A stretch of 64,000 nt of DNA, from assembly GCF_003131205.1 (NCBI RefSeq), contig NZ_QFFY01000005.1, positions 1-64,000 on the forward strand, written 5' to 3'. The notes beneath the pieces are model-generated. The model saw only the letters and a program-made list of their open reading frames with translations. It was not told where the DNA came from and did not search any database. The position numbers and the translations under genes were made by a program. The stretch is from Occallatibacter savannae. GTDB lineage: Bacteria; Acidobacteriota; Terriglobia; Terriglobales; Acidobacteriaceae. Each line of letters begins with the position of its first letter. Position 1 is the first letter of the stretch. Shown one piece after another: positions 28,243 to 37,388 of the stretch.

Positions 28243-29757
28243 ATGGCGGCGACAGTGGAGCAGATTGAGCGTAAGACGTTGGGGAAGGTTCGGCCGCATC
28301 AGACGCAGAACGAAGGATTGGTGTTCGAGAAGTCGGCGGCTGGGAAGCGCGGCTACAAGCTGCCTCCGCTCGACGTGCCTGAGGTCGACGCGAAGGCCGC
28401 GCTAGGGCCGGCGTATCGCGTGGAGAAGGCGGGACTGCCGGAACTGAGCGAGATTGAGATCATTCGGCACTTTACGCGGCTTTCGACGTGGAACTACGCG
28501 ATAGATCTGGGCATGTATCCGCTTGGCTCGTGCACGATGAAGTACAACCCGCGCGTCAATGAGTACGTGGCACGTATCGAGGGGCTGGCCGACGCGCATC
28601 CTTACAGGCCGGAGTCGCTGGCGCAAGGGGTCCTTGAAGTGATCGATCTGCTGCAGCGCTGCCTTATCGAAATCACCGGTATGGACACGATTACGCTACA
28701 GCCGGCGGCGGGCGCGCATGGCGAGTTCACGGGCATTCTGCTGGTGCGCGCATGGCATGAGTCGCGGGGAAACGCGCGGCGCAAGATCATCATTCCTGAC
28801 TCGGCACATGGTACGAATCCCGCGACCGCGGCAATTTGCGGGTACCAGGTTGAGAACCTCAAGTCGAATGCGCAGGGCGGCATCGATCTGGAAGCGCTGG
28901 AGCGGCAGGTGGATGAAGACACTGCGGCGCTGATGCTGACGAATCCTTCGACACTGGGTGTTTTCGAGAACGAGATCCACAAGATCGCGGACATTCTGCA
29001 TGCAAAGGGCGCGCTGCTCTACATGGACGGGGCGAACATGAACGCGCTGGTGGGCAAGGTGCGACCAGGCGACTTCGGCGTGGACGTAATGCACCTCAAT
29101 TTGCACAAGACCTTTTCGACTCCGCATGGCGGCGGGGGGCCGGGATCGGGCCCGGTGGCGTGCAAGAAGTTTTTGGAGCCGTTCCTGCCCACCCCTGTAT
29201 TGGTGAAGAAGGACGGCGAACTCCATTGGGAGTACAACCGGCCGCAAACGGTAGGCCGCGTGCGCGCCTTCTACGGAAATACCGGCATGTTCATTCGCGC
29301 GCTGGCCTACATTCTTGCGAACGGGCCCGACGGATTGCGGCAGACGACCGAAGACGCGGTGCTGAACGCGAATTACATTCGCAAGAACCTCGAAGATCTG
29401 TACGAGCTACCGTACAAGACACCGTCGATGCATGAGGTGGTCTTCAGCGACAAGCGGCAGGCTGCCAAGGGCGTGAAGACCGGCGACATCGCCAAGCGCC
29501 TCATCGACTATGGCTTCCATCCGTACACGGTCAGCTTCCCGCTCATCGTGCACGGCGCGCTGATGATCGAGCCGACGGAGAGCGAGTCTCTGGAGGAACT
29601 CGATTTGTTCATCGAGGCGATGCGGTCGATCGCAAAAGAGGTGGAGGAATCGCCCGATCTGGTGAAGTCGGCTCCTCACTCGACCCGTGTTTCGCGGCTA
29701 GATGAGGTCCAGGCGGCGCGCAAGCCCGTTCTGCGCTGGCGGCACGAGAACAAATAG
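28243..29757 (+). CDS. gcvPB: Glycine dehydrogenase (decarboxylating) subunit 2
   Basis: The 504-residue product starts at ATG 28243, two bases after the gcvPA stop, with GTGGAGG ahead. The PLP lysine lies in HLNLHKTFSTPHGGGGPGSG (about residue 290). Other P-protein landmarks are YPLGSCTMKYNPRVNEY near the start and DSAHGTNPATAAICGY. With GcvPA it forms the active P protein; it is the subunit that holds PLP. After the stop a GC-rich stem (about 29829-29856, one mismatch) may end the gcv transcript, though it lacks a clear U-run. Confidence 0.97.
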   Translation: MAATVEQIERKTLGKVRPHQTQNEGLVFEKSAAGKRGYKLPPLDVPEVDAKAALGPAYRVEKAGLPELSEIEIIRHFTRLSTWNYAIDLGMYPLGSCTMKYNPRVNEYVARIEGLADAHPYRPESLAQGVLEVIDLLQRCLIEITGMDTITLQPAAGAHGEFTGILLVRAWHESRGNARRKIIIPDSAHGTNPATAAICGYQVENLKSNAQGGIDLEALERQVDEDTAALMLTNPSTLGVFENEIHKIADILHAKGALLYMDGANMNALVGKVRPGDFGVDVMHLNLHKTFSTPHGGGGPGSGPVACKKFLEPFLPTPVLVKKDGELHWEYNRPQTVGRVRAFYGNTGMFIRALAYILANGPDGLRQTTEDAVLNANYIRKNLEDLYELPYKTPSMHEVVFSDKRQAAKGVKTGDIAKRLIDYGFHPYTVSFPLIVHGALMIEPTESESLEELDLFIEAMRSIAKEVEESPDLVKSAPHSTRVSRLDEVQAARKPVLRWRHENK

Positions 29758-30129
29758 TTGTCACCGACGGGTGAGAGCTAAGTTGAACCTTCTCTGCGGA
29801 TAGCGCCTCGGAGTGCTATCTTGTGCGCCGGAGTTGCCGCGGAAGGTAACTCCGGAGATGTGACTTTCTTTCCTCGTCGAGTTACTCGGAGAGCCTTGTA
29901 AACACGGGCTATCCTGCACATTTTCATTGCTTTTCAGACTCGCGCAATCGGATAATCAGGCTCTCAGGTGGATGTATTTAAGCGCGGCGATTGAGGCCGT
30001 TTCTGGCGGTGAACGTTGCGCGAGGCCCAGCGTGTAGTGTTTCGCTGATCGGTGTGATTCTCGGGGCAAGTTCAGAAAAGATTCGATGAGAAGCCTGTCA
30101 AGCGACGAACGCGACAGGGAGGTCTACAG
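29758..30129. other. Intergenic gap between gcvPB and the first TadG cassette
   Basis: No convincing gene is present. There is a stem-loop CCGGAGTTGCC/GGTAACTCCGG at about 29829-29856 that may terminate gcv transcription. The rest is GC-rich leader, with the ribosome site GGGAGG about 12 bases before the TadG ATG. A promoter for the cassette should lie here, but I see no convincing -35/-10 pair. Confidence 0.5.
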
Positions 30130-31503
30130 ATGATGAAGCTGTTTCGGGAAGAAGAAGGACAGACTCTGGTTTTCATTGCGCTGTGCACGACTGCTCTACT
30201 CGGCTTCCTGGCCCTCGCAGTTGATGTGGGAATGCTCTTTCGAGCCCGGCGCAATCTGCAAATCGCAGCGGACGGCGCAGCGACGGCCGCAGCGCTGGAC
30301 TACTACTACAACTCGATGAACACTGGTGCTGTCGCAGCGGCAAACGGTGTCGGTGCAGCAGCAGCTACGCTCAACGGAGTGACAGCTGGGAACGGCACGA
30401 CAGTCGATGTCCATTGTCCGGTCGTGAACGGTGCTTATAAGTCCAGCACGTGCAACGGGTACTTCGAGGCTGTGCTTTCGCAGCCGAACCCGACGTTCGT
30501 CATGGGCATGATCACGGGAATCGGGTCGACGAACGTGGCTGCGCGAGCTGTGGCCGGGACTCCGTATGTGTCCAGCTACTGCATTTACGTCCTGAACCCG
30601 AATGGAAACCTGAAAGCTGGCGGTGGAAACGGGCCTGGCACAGGTGGCACTTCTTCCATGTGGCTGCAGGGTTCCTTCACGGTGAAAGCCAACAAGTGTG
30701 GCATTGTCGATAACGGCACAGCAAGTAATGCGCTCGATCTCAATGGCAATGGCGGCACACTCTCGGCCGGGTCGATTGCCGTCGTAGGTGGGTGCAGCGG
30801 ATGCAACCCGCCAGCTTATACGTCAGGGGTCGCCCCAGTTACTAACCCACTGAAGAAACTCTGCGTGCCGTACACCGGCAACCCGAATGACAGCAGCTGT
30901 CCGATGCCCACATGTTCATCGGGCGGTCCTGCTGCGGGTACAGCGAGTAACCCGACGGTAGTAGGCAATGGAGGGTCGGTCTGCTATACCGGCGACTCGA
31001 ATGGGAATTTGACTCTGAGCAACGTAAAACTGAATGGCACGTTCATCTTCAACGGCAAAGGGACGCTGACATTCGGCGGGAACGTCACGAGCGATGCAAC
31101 CAACGGGTCGACCATAGATCTCGCGTATCCGCAAACCGATTACTCAAAAGTCGTGATGACTGAGAATTCGGGTACGGTCTTCAACCTGAGTGCGCCGACA
31201 GCGAGTACATCGCCCTACCAAGGCGTAGTTTTGATGGCGCCGACGAACAATTATGGCGCGGCAGAATTCGATTTCGGACACTCGAACGGAGACCTGACCG
31301 GCACGGTGAATGGGATTTTCTATCTTCCGAGCGGCACCTTGTTCCTGCATGACAGCGGCGGCGATCACAGCGGCGGATTGACCCTAAATACTGACCTGAT
31401 CGTTGGCCAAATCGACGATGTCACGGCTTCTCTGACGATCAACAGCTACAGCACGAGCAATCCCACGGCCACACCGTTACTAGCAGTGGCGCTGGTCGAA
31501 TAG
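30130..31503 (+). CDS. TadG-like pseudopilus-associated protein, cassette 1
   Basis: The 457-residue product starts with a short charged segment and EEEGQTLVFIALCTTALLGF, a TadE/G-like N-terminal helix (about 10-35) ending in VGMLFRARRNLQIAADGAA. This matches the Flp-pilus TadG-related family. The remaining ~400 residues are Gly/Ser/Thr/Asn-rich, repetitive and probably beta-structured, presumably outside the cytoplasmic membrane. The C-terminal motif GIFYLPSGTLFLHDSGG and the closing LLAVALVE recur in the other two TadG copies. First gene of a three-gene cassette with two TadE genes 8 bases and then an overlap away. No TadA ATPase or secretin is in the window. Confidence 0.88.
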   Translation: MMKLFREEEGQTLVFIALCTTALLGFLALAVDVGMLFRARRNLQIAADGAATAAALDYYYNSMNTGAVAAANGVGAAAATLNGVTAGNGTTVDVHCPVVNGAYKSSTCNGYFEAVLSQPNPTFVMGMITGIGSTNVAARAVAGTPYVSSYCIYVLNPNGNLKAGGGNGPGTGGTSSMWLQGSFTVKANKCGIVDNGTASNALDLNGNGGTLSAGSIAVVGGCSGCNPPAYTSGVAPVTNPLKKLCVPYTGNPNDSSCPMPTCSSGGPAAGTASNPTVVGNGGSVCYTGDSNGNLTLSNVKLNGTFIFNGKGTLTFGGNVTSDATNGSTIDLAYPQTDYSKVVMTENSGTVFNLSAPTASTSPYQGVVLMAPTNNYGAAEFDFGHSNGDLTGTVNGIFYLPSGTLFLHDSGGDHSGGLTLNTDLIVGQIDDVTASLTINSYSTSNPTATPLLAVALVE

Positions 31504-31511
31504 AGGACACT

Positions 31512-32060
31512 ATGAAGCGTCTGATATGGGATGAGAGCGGTGGGCCGCTCGTTGAACTGGCATTGGCGATGCCCCTCCTAACGGCGATCCTGCTCGGGGC
31601 GATTGGTCTCGGCCAACTCGCCATGGGCGCGATCAACGTTTCGAATGCGGCGAAGGCTGCGGTGCAGTATGCGGCGCAGGACAGCGGCACGGCTGTCGAT
31701 ACAGCAACGATGCTTTCGGTCGCGAAGGCCGACATCGGAAACACCATCGGCCAGACCGGGACTTTGGACATGCCAAAGCCCCTCGGCCTGCCGTCGGTTG
31801 CTTCCTGCGTGTCTACAGGCACTAGCCCGAAGTCGTACTCGTGCTCGTACTGTCAATGCTCTTCTCCCAATGCCTCGGTAGCTCCTTTTGCCTGCAGTAC
31901 AGCAGACCCGAATACTGCCTGCGGGGTGAATTCCACGTCGCAACTCGAGCAGGTGATTGTGGTCAGTACGCATATCAACATGAGACCCGTCGCTGCCATC
32001 CCCGGTTTGCCGGTGAGCTTTGACATGTATGGCAACGCGACAGAGAAGAGGCTGCAATGA
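31512..32060 (+). CDS. TadE-like pseudopilin, cassette 1, first copy
   Basis: The 182-residue product has a short N-terminal leader, then GGPLVELALAMPLLTAILL with a Gly before the hydrophobic helix and Glu at +5, as in Flp-type prepilin-like TadE/TadF cleavage sites. The C-terminal part holds a cysteine-rich patch (SCSYCQCSSP and a further Cys pair) that the first TadE of each cassette shares. TadE-type minor pseudopilins are processed by TadV and assist Flp pilus or secretion assembly. It follows TadG by 8 bases with AGAGGAC ahead, and its end overlaps the next gene (ATGA). Confidence 0.85.
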   Translation: MKRLIWDESGGPLVELALAMPLLTAILLGAIGLGQLAMGAINVSNAAKAAVQYAAQDSGTAVDTATMLSVAKADIGNTIGQTGTLDMPKPLGLPSVASCVSTGTSPKSYSCSYCQCSSPNASVAPFACSTADPNTACGVNSTSQLEQVIVVSTHINMRPVAAIPGLPVSFDMYGNATEKRLQ

Positions 32061-32500
32061 AAAGGTCAGAGGAAGGCGCAACGCTGGTTGAGTTTGCAAT
32101 CTCCGCCTCGATCTTGTTCATGGTTCTGTTCGGGATGATCGAGTTTTCGATGGGGCTGTACGCATATAACTTCCTGGCGTATGCGACCAAGGACGCGGCT
32201 CGCTACGCCATGGTGCGCGGGTCGAACTGTACCGTTCTGAACAACTGCGGGGCGAAGAATACGGAAGTGCAGGCCTTCATCAACAACGAGGGCTATCCAG
32301 GGATCTCGAATTCTATTACCACCACCACGAATTTCACATGCGAGGCGATTCCCGACCCGAGTTTGCAGAATGCTAATTGCAATGCGCCGGGAGATCTGGT
32401 GACGGTCACGGCGACGTATCCGTTTACCTTGAACGTTCCATTCATGAAGCCGATAACGATGCAGTTCAGTAGTTCTTCGGCGATGATCATTTCGAACTAA
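32057..32500 (+). CDS. TadE-like pseudopilin, cassette 1, second copy
   Basis: The 147-residue product overlaps the previous stop by 4 bases. Its N-terminus MKRSEEGATLVEFAISASIL has a Gly before the helix and Glu at +5 relative to it, the pseudopilin processing pattern. The second-type signature ARYAMVRGSNCTVLNNC recurs in the second TadE of every cassette. The mature part is short and beta-rich. Co-translated with its partner, suggesting a hetero-oligomer of two pseudopilins with TadG. Confidence 0.85.
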   Translation: MKRSEEGATLVEFAISASILFMVLFGMIEFSMGLYAYNFLAYATKDAARYAMVRGSNCTVLNNCGAKNTEVQAFINNEGYPGISNSITTTTNFTCEAIPDPSLQNANCNAPGDLVTVTATYPFTLNVPFMKPITMQFSSSSAMIISN

Positions 32501-32932
32501 CCAAGATCTTGGTGTCGTCGGGAGGCGGGTTAACCTGCCTTTTTAGCCGGGACGTTCGCTGAAGCATCACTCGTCGCACACGTTCATTGCCGGTAGCCTG
32601 TAGGGTCCGCCAGGACCTTCAGAGGCGCGTGCCCAGGCGCAGTAACGTGCCGGGCGTAACGGCTATCCTGGTGAATCTATTTACAGAACGTAACCTCGTG
32701 TAACTGCATGAGTAATTAGCTCATTAGTGGCATTGCCCTCTCTGTGGCGCGGGAGCATTCTCGTCTTTGTAGGGGAAGTTCTCGTCGAGACTGGGCCGCA
32801 TCTCCACTGGACCTAGGTAACCCCGACGAAAACTGGACAGCTGCGGAACTCCCGATCGGCGAGGAATTGCGGATTGGAATCCACAGTGCGCGAGTCGCAA
32901 GCAGAGATTCAGGGGTGCACTGGAGGTGGTCG
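32501..32932. other. Intergenic gap between cassettes 1 and 2
   Basis: Contains a terminator just after cassette 1 (32524-32544). GTAAC occurs four times at 32642, 32656, 32690 and 32700, the last pair 10 bases apart (about one helical turn). AT-richer sequence at 32660-32730 includes AATTAGCTCATTAG. The ribosome site GGAGG lies near 32922. No gene seen. The open frame that runs into the TadG gene from 32744 is not a credible N-terminal extension. Confidence 0.5.
32524..32544 (+). terminator. Terminator after cassette 1
   Basis: Six-base stem GGCGGG (32524-32529) / CCTGCC (32534-32539, one G-T wobble) with a TTAA loop, followed immediately by TTTTT. It ends transcription of the first TadG-TadE-TadE cassette, 24 bases past the last stop. 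Confidence 0.75.
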
Positions 32933-34192
32933 ATGAAATGGTTCCGTGAAGAGAGCGGACAGACGCTGATTCTCACCGCGCTGTGCATGACCTGCTTTAT
33001 GGGGTTTATGGCGCTGGCCATCGACGTTGGTCTGCTTTTTAATGCTCGGCGTAAGCTGCAAACTGCCGCGGATGCTGCCGCCACCGCTGCCGCGCTGCGC
33101 TACCTGAGCCTGTACGACGCGAACAATGCGAATCAGTCGACGGAGATCACCACTGCAAACCAGGCCGGGCAGGACGCAGGCCAACTCAATGCACCCGAAG
33201 CTACCTTCGCTGTCTCCGTGAACACAAATGCAGGATCGCCGTCGGCGCATCGGGGATGCGTGGCCACGAACTGCTATTTTGAGGCGATCGCCACCGAGAC
33301 GAATCCAACCACGTTCTACGGCACGTTCTTCAGCCTCTGGCAGGGACAGTCTGCATCGCCCTTTACGGTGAAGGCCAGGGCTGTTGCGGGGACCCCGAAC
33401 GCAAGTGACTTCTGCATCTATCTGACGAACGAGACTGGGTCGGCCTACGACGCGAACGGGAAGTACCGGATCAACGCCTCTACGTGCGGCATTTACGTGA
33501 ACTCGAAGAGTTCCTCCGCGATGACGGGCAAGGGCAATTCGGGCCTGGTCGACGTGACCAAGGTCGCCGCCGTCGGCTCGACGAGCGGGTACACAGTCAA
33601 TTTCGCCACGAACACACAGGTAGTGGGCGGTGTGACGCCGTCTACGATCCCGTTTAGCTGGATTACCAAACCAACTCCGACCGGGTGCAAGGCTCCTTCG
33701 GGAGGCGTTCTTACGGGAAATGTCTCTCCAGGGTGCTACAGCGGCAACGTCGCTATTCAGGACGTGGTGATGCAGCCGGGGCTTTACGTCTTTACAGGGA
33801 ACGTCTCGATCAAGAACAGCAACGTGACCGGGAACGGCGTGACGCTGGATATCGACAGCGGCAGCTTCACCATGGATCCGGGCAACGGCACACTGAGTCT
33901 GACGGCTCCTGGCAGCGGAGACGGGACGAACGGGACCGGCATCGGCGGAGTTGTGATCTATCAACCACCCAGCAACAGCCACGGCCTGAGCCTGCAGGCT
34001 GGCCGTTCGACGATGACGCTGACCGGCTTTATCTATGCTCCGAAATCACAGGTTTCCGTTCAGGACAATGGCGGCAGCACGACGGTGGGCGGCCTCGTTG
34101 TCGACAGCATTTCGAGCGGTCCCTCCCCCATCAACGTGGCCGGCTACACGCCGTCCACCTCCGCACTGAAGGTCGTGACCCTTGTTGAGTAA
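32933..34192 (+). CDS. TadG-like pseudopilus-associated protein, cassette 2
   Basis: The 419-residue product starts at ATG 32933 with TGGAGGTGG ahead; an upstream open extension from 32744 is not family-like. MKWFREESGQTLILTALCMT leads the N-terminal helix, and RRKLQTAADAAATAAAL is identical in pattern to copies 1 and 3. The middle contains the shared DFCIYLTNETG and TCGIYVNSKSS phrases. The end contains GFIYAPKSQVSVQDNGG and the closing LKVVTLVE. The large Gly/Ser/Thr/Asn-rich ectodomain is variable, as expected for a surface-exposed or oligomerising protein. Confidence 0.88.
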   Translation: MKWFREESGQTLILTALCMTCFMGFMALAIDVGLLFNARRKLQTAADAAATAAALRYLSLYDANNANQSTEITTANQAGQDAGQLNAPEATFAVSVNTNAGSPSAHRGCVATNCYFEAIATETNPTTFYGTFFSLWQGQSASPFTVKARAVAGTPNASDFCIYLTNETGSAYDANGKYRINASTCGIYVNSKSSSAMTGKGNSGLVDVTKVAAVGSTSGYTVNFATNTQVVGGVTPSTIPFSWITKPTPTGCKAPSGGVLTGNVSPGCYSGNVAIQDVVMQPGLYVFTGNVSIKNSNVTGNGVTLDIDSGSFTMDPGNGTLSLTAPGSGDGTNGTGIGGVVIYQPPSNSHGLSLQAGRSTMTLTGFIYAPKSQVSVQDNGGSTTVGGLVVDSISSGPSPINVAGYTPSTSALKVVTLVE

Positions 34193-34205
34193 TCAGGTGC
34201 TGCCT

Positions 34206-34679
34206 ATGTTGAGGAAATTCGCGCGTGAGGAGGGCGGAGCGCTGGTAGAGACTGCGCTCTCGATGACGCTTCTGATCGTGCTGCTGCTCGGCGCTGTGGA
34301 GTTCGGCCGGCTGGCCTATGCGGCGATTCAGGTGAACAGCGCGGCGAAAGCGGCCGCTCAGTACGGCGCGCAAAGCCGGGCCACTGCCGCCGACATCTCC
34401 GGAATGACGAGCGCGGCGCAGAGCGAATACTTTGGCGGTTCGACGCTACAACTGATTTCGCCTACTTCTACGACGGGCACGTCCTGCACCTGTGCTGACA
34501 CGGGGTCGGCCGCTGTGTGCTCGAACAACAGCGTTACCTCTCCGGCCTGCCCAGGATCGGTGATGGAAGTGACGATCACCGTTCAGACGCAGACCAGCTT
34601 CAGTCCGCTCTTCAACGTACCAGGGATGCCGGGTCCGTTTACGATCACGGGGACTGCGAAACAGAAGGTGCTGCAATGA
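34206..34679 (+). CDS. TadE-like pseudopilin, cassette 2, first copy
   Basis: The 157-residue product is read from ATG 34206 with AGGTG ahead; a TTG at 34182 would overlap the TadG end. Its opening MLRKFAREEGGALVETALSM has a GG before the helix with Glu at +5. A cysteine-rich patch (TSCTCADTGSAAVC) follows in the same position as in the first TadE of cassettes 1 and 3. The final Gln-containing stretch overlaps the next start by 4 bases (ATGA). Confidence 0.83.
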   Translation: MLRKFAREEGGALVETALSMTLLIVLLLGAVEFGRLAYAAIQVNSAAKAAAQYGAQSRATAADISGMTSAAQSEYFGGSTLQLISPTSTTGTSCTCADTGSAAVCSNNSVTSPACPGSVMEVTITVQTQTSFSPLFNVPGMPGPFTITGTAKQKVLQ

Positions 34680-35098
34680 AGCCAATTCGCAATGAAGAAG
34701 GGTCGGCGCTGGTCGAGTTTGCGCTCAGCTCGGTGGTCCTGTTCATGACGCTGTTCGGGCTGATGGCGGTATGCACGGCACTGTACTCGTATCTGTTTGT
34801 TGCGGAGGCTGCGCGCGAAGCCAGCCGGTACGCGATCGTGCGGGGCAATAAGTGCACAGGGTTCTCCGACTGCAAAATCACCCAAGCGCAGTTGAATACC
34901 TATGTGCAGGGGCTGAGCTACCCCGGCATCAACAAGGGGAATTTGTCAGCAACGGCCAGCTTCACGCCGGACAATTCCCCGGGGAGCGTGGTTTCCGTGA
35001 CTGTGACCTACAACATGGCGCTGAACATCCCATTCTGGCCGAAGACGGGAAGGGCCATGCAGCTGAGCAGCACCTCACAGATGGCGATTTCGCAGTGA
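34676..35098 (+). CDS. TadE-like pseudopilin, cassette 2, second copy
   Basis: The 140-residue product starts at ATG 34676, overlapping the previous TGA. MKPIRNEEGSALVEFALSSV shows Gly then Glu at +5. The second-type signature ASRYAIVRGNKCTGFSDC is present. It is the shortest of the six TadE copies. Same membrane topology: one N-terminal helix with an external C-terminal region. Confidence 0.85.
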   Translation: MKPIRNEEGSALVEFALSSVVLFMTLFGLMAVCTALYSYLFVAEAAREASRYAIVRGNKCTGFSDCKITQAQLNTYVQGLSYPGINKGNLSATASFTPDNSPGSVVSVTVTYNMALNIPFWPKTGRAMQLSSTSQMAISQ

Positions 35099-35481
35099 TC
35101 CAGGCCCTCCCCCGGGCTTCGATTTGCGGCCTTGAAGAAGCGTGACGCTTGTCTAGTACCATCCGGCGGGCAGGGGGCGTGCGGATGGTTTGCGGAGCCG
35201 GCAAGTCGAGCAGAAAGAGTGAGGGACTGCTTGGATGCGGTCACCGTAGGTGACGTTACGTTACCGCAGGCTTTACATTACCCTCGTTAAGGCGGCACTT
35301 AGGTAATCAAAAGGTACTCAAAACATCTTGTTCCTTCCTCTACTTACTTCCTAGAATTCACACACGTTCCGCTTTTGGGCTCCCCTTGGGAAACGCGCGA
35401 TTCGCGCTGCACTTAGGCGCAGATTTCGCGTGGGTGCGGAAGGTCTTGAGTTCAATTTCGTCGTTTGTGTGAAGGAAGCGC
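35099..35481. other. Intergenic gap between cassettes 2 and 3
   Basis: No gene seen. The palindrome GTCACCGTAGGTGAC spans 35240-35254, directly followed by two GTTAC units (35255-35264, the complement of GTAAC in the previous gap). AT-richer sequence at 35265-35350 follows, with the ribosome site AAGGAAG at 35472-35478. No hairpin with U-tract was found right after cassette 2, so read-through from cassette 2 to cassette 3 is possible. Confidence 0.5.
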
Positions 35482-36867
35482 ATGAGAATTCTTCGCGAGG
35501 AAAAAGGACAAGTGCTTGTGATGACAGCCTTCTGCATGGCCTGCCTGCTGGGTTGTCTAGGCCTTGCGGTGGATGTGGGTGTGCTCTTCAATGCCCGTAG
35601 GCAAATGCAGGCTGCGGCGGACGCGGCCGCCATGGCGGCGGCTACAGAGGCGTATTACAACGGGACCTCTTCGGCCAACATCAAGCCGCGAGCCTACGCC
35701 GCAGCAGCGGCAAACGGGGTGGACAACAGCGTAACTGGAAATGTTGTCATGGTCACCGTCAGCCCTACCCTTCAGCCCGGTAGCGTGGTCTGTACGTCGT
35801 GCGTGGAAGTGCAGCTCTCGAAATCGAGCCCAACCATCTTCATGGCGACCATGAGCCAATGGATGTTCAAGAGCAATCAATGGAACGGGATCAACGTCTC
35901 TGCGATGGCCGTGGCAGGGTGGCCAGGTACGAGCAACAACTGTATTTACCTGACAGGAGCCGCGCTCTCTAGTGAATTGACTATGCATGGCGGCTCGTCA
36001 ATCAACGCGCCGGGCTGCGGCGTCTACGTGAACTCCAACAAAAGTGACGCTGTGGACTATAACGGCAACGCAACCCTGACTACTCCGAGTCTCGCGATCG
36101 TTGGCAACGACAACTCGGGGCTTCCCGGGCCAACCGTGACATCGTATAACGCCCCGGTTCAATCGCCACCCATACCACTGAATATTCCCGCGATGCCGTC
36201 ATCAGGGTGCACAAGCACGATCACGGCTACTGAAATCACAGTTTCAACCACCGGCAGCGGGAAGGTCACTCAAAGCGCTGCGAGCGGTTCGTCGTCGAAC
36301 AATGTTGTCTGTTTCTCGAATGCCGTCACGATTGATAGTGGAGTGACGTTGTCTGGTGTTGCTGGGAATGGAGTGCTCTATGTCTTCCAGAACGGCGTCA
36401 CTTTAAGCGGATCTGTGAGCTTCGGAACTGGTACAGCAAGCCCGTCTGGATGCATCTACACCTGCACGTCCTTCAGCGGCGAGCAAAGCGCCACCCTCGT
36501 TCTTGCCGGGGGGAAGCTGAACCAGGGCAACTCCGATTTGAGCGTCTTTGCCCCGACATCCGGTACGTACAATTCGATTGGACTGATGGTACCCACCACG
36601 AACACGACATGGAGCGGAAGCTGCCCGGCCTCGCCGGTGACACCCTGCATGCTGATTCAGCGTGGTTCATCGAATTCGACCTTCGATGGAATCGTGTATG
36701 CGCCGAATGCATACATCGAATTGCAAGATGCGGGCGGCGGAGCTGAGGCGACTGGCGTGGTCTCGCAGGGACTTTATACGAAAGGAAGCGCCGTTCTCAA
36801 TATCCCGAGTTACACAACCGCCCATCCCACCACTTCGCCGTTCGATTTGATCACTCTTGTGCAGTAG
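35482..36867 (+). CDS. TadG-like pseudopilus-associated protein, cassette 3
   Basis: The 461-residue product opens MRILREEKGQVLVMTAFCMA and continues VGVLFNARRQMQAAADAAAM. The ectodomain is rich in Gly/Ser/Thr and Asn. Shared landmarks are NNCIYLTGAAL, GCGVYVNSNKS, the C-terminal GIVYAPNAYIELQDAGG and the closing FDLITLVQ. Length and order match copies 1 and 2. Followed by two TadE genes 9 and 8 bases downstream. Confidence 0.88.
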   Translation: MRILREEKGQVLVMTAFCMACLLGCLGLAVDVGVLFNARRQMQAAADAAAMAAATEAYYNGTSSANIKPRAYAAAAANGVDNSVTGNVVMVTVSPTLQPGSVVCTSCVEVQLSKSSPTIFMATMSQWMFKSNQWNGINVSAMAVAGWPGTSNNCIYLTGAALSSELTMHGGSSINAPGCGVYVNSNKSDAVDYNGNATLTTPSLAIVGNDNSGLPGPTVTSYNAPVQSPPIPLNIPAMPSSGCTSTITATEITVSTTGSGKVTQSAASGSSSNNVVCFSNAVTIDSGVTLSGVAGNGVLYVFQNGVTLSGSVSFGTGTASPSGCIYTCTSFSGEQSATLVLAGGKLNQGNSDLSVFAPTSGTYNSIGLMVPTTNTTWSGSCPASPVTPCMLIQRGSSNSTFDGIVYAPNAYIELQDAGGGAEATGVVSQGLYTKGSAVLNIPSYTTAHPTTSPFDLITLVQ

Positions 36868-36876
36868 GAGAATGAA

Positions 36877-37380
36877 ATGATTGGCAGACTATTCAGGAAT
36901 GGCAGGCAGTCGCGATTGAATACCGATGAGGACGGCTCGGCCTTGGTTGAACTCGGGCTATCACTACCGATGCTGTGCCTGATGCTTCTGGGCGCGGCTG
37001 AGTTTGCTCGCATTGCGTATGCAGCGATCGAGGTGACCAATGCGGCACACTCTGCAGCGGTCTATGCAGGCTCCAGCGCAGCCTCGGCCGCCGACACTAC
37101 CGGAATCACTAATGCTGCTAACAGCGATTCGCCGAACCTGACCGGAAGCAACGCAATTTCGGTTGTCACCCCACTCACCTACACTTGCACGTGTTCCAAC
37201 ACGAATTACACGCCGACCAGCTGCTCTGACAACAGCACCTGTCTCAGTCACAACGCTGCAATGATTACGACGGTGACGGTCAAGACCCAAACAACGTTCT
37301 CTCCCATGGTCACCGTTCCCGGTTTCAGCCCGACGGTTACGCTGCAAGGTAAATCATCCGAGATTGTGTCGAATAACTGA
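36877..37380 (+). CDS. TadE-like pseudopilin, cassette 3, first copy
   Basis: The 167-residue product has a longer N-terminal charged leader (about 18 residues), then DEDGSALVELGLSLPMLCLM with Gly and Glu +5. The cysteine patch (TCTCSNTNYTPTSCSDNS) occupies the same position as in its counterparts. A TAGGAG ribosome site precedes the start. Gap to the next gene is 8 bases, not an overlap as in cassettes 1 and 2. Confidence 0.83.
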   Translation: MIGRLFRNGRQSRLNTDEDGSALVELGLSLPMLCLMLLGAAEFARIAYAAIEVTNAAHSAAVYAGSSAASAADTTGITNAANSDSPNLTGSNAISVVTPLTYTCTCSNTNYTPTSCSDNSTCLSHNAAMITTVTVKTQTTFSPMVTVPGFSPTVTLQGKSSEIVSNN

Positions 37381-37388
37381 GGAATTCT

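Noticed and set aside
32744..32932. 63-residue N-terminal extension of TadG copy 2
   Set aside because: Not TadG-like and would move the conserved N-terminal helix inward; the ribosome site GGAGG supports ATG 32933.
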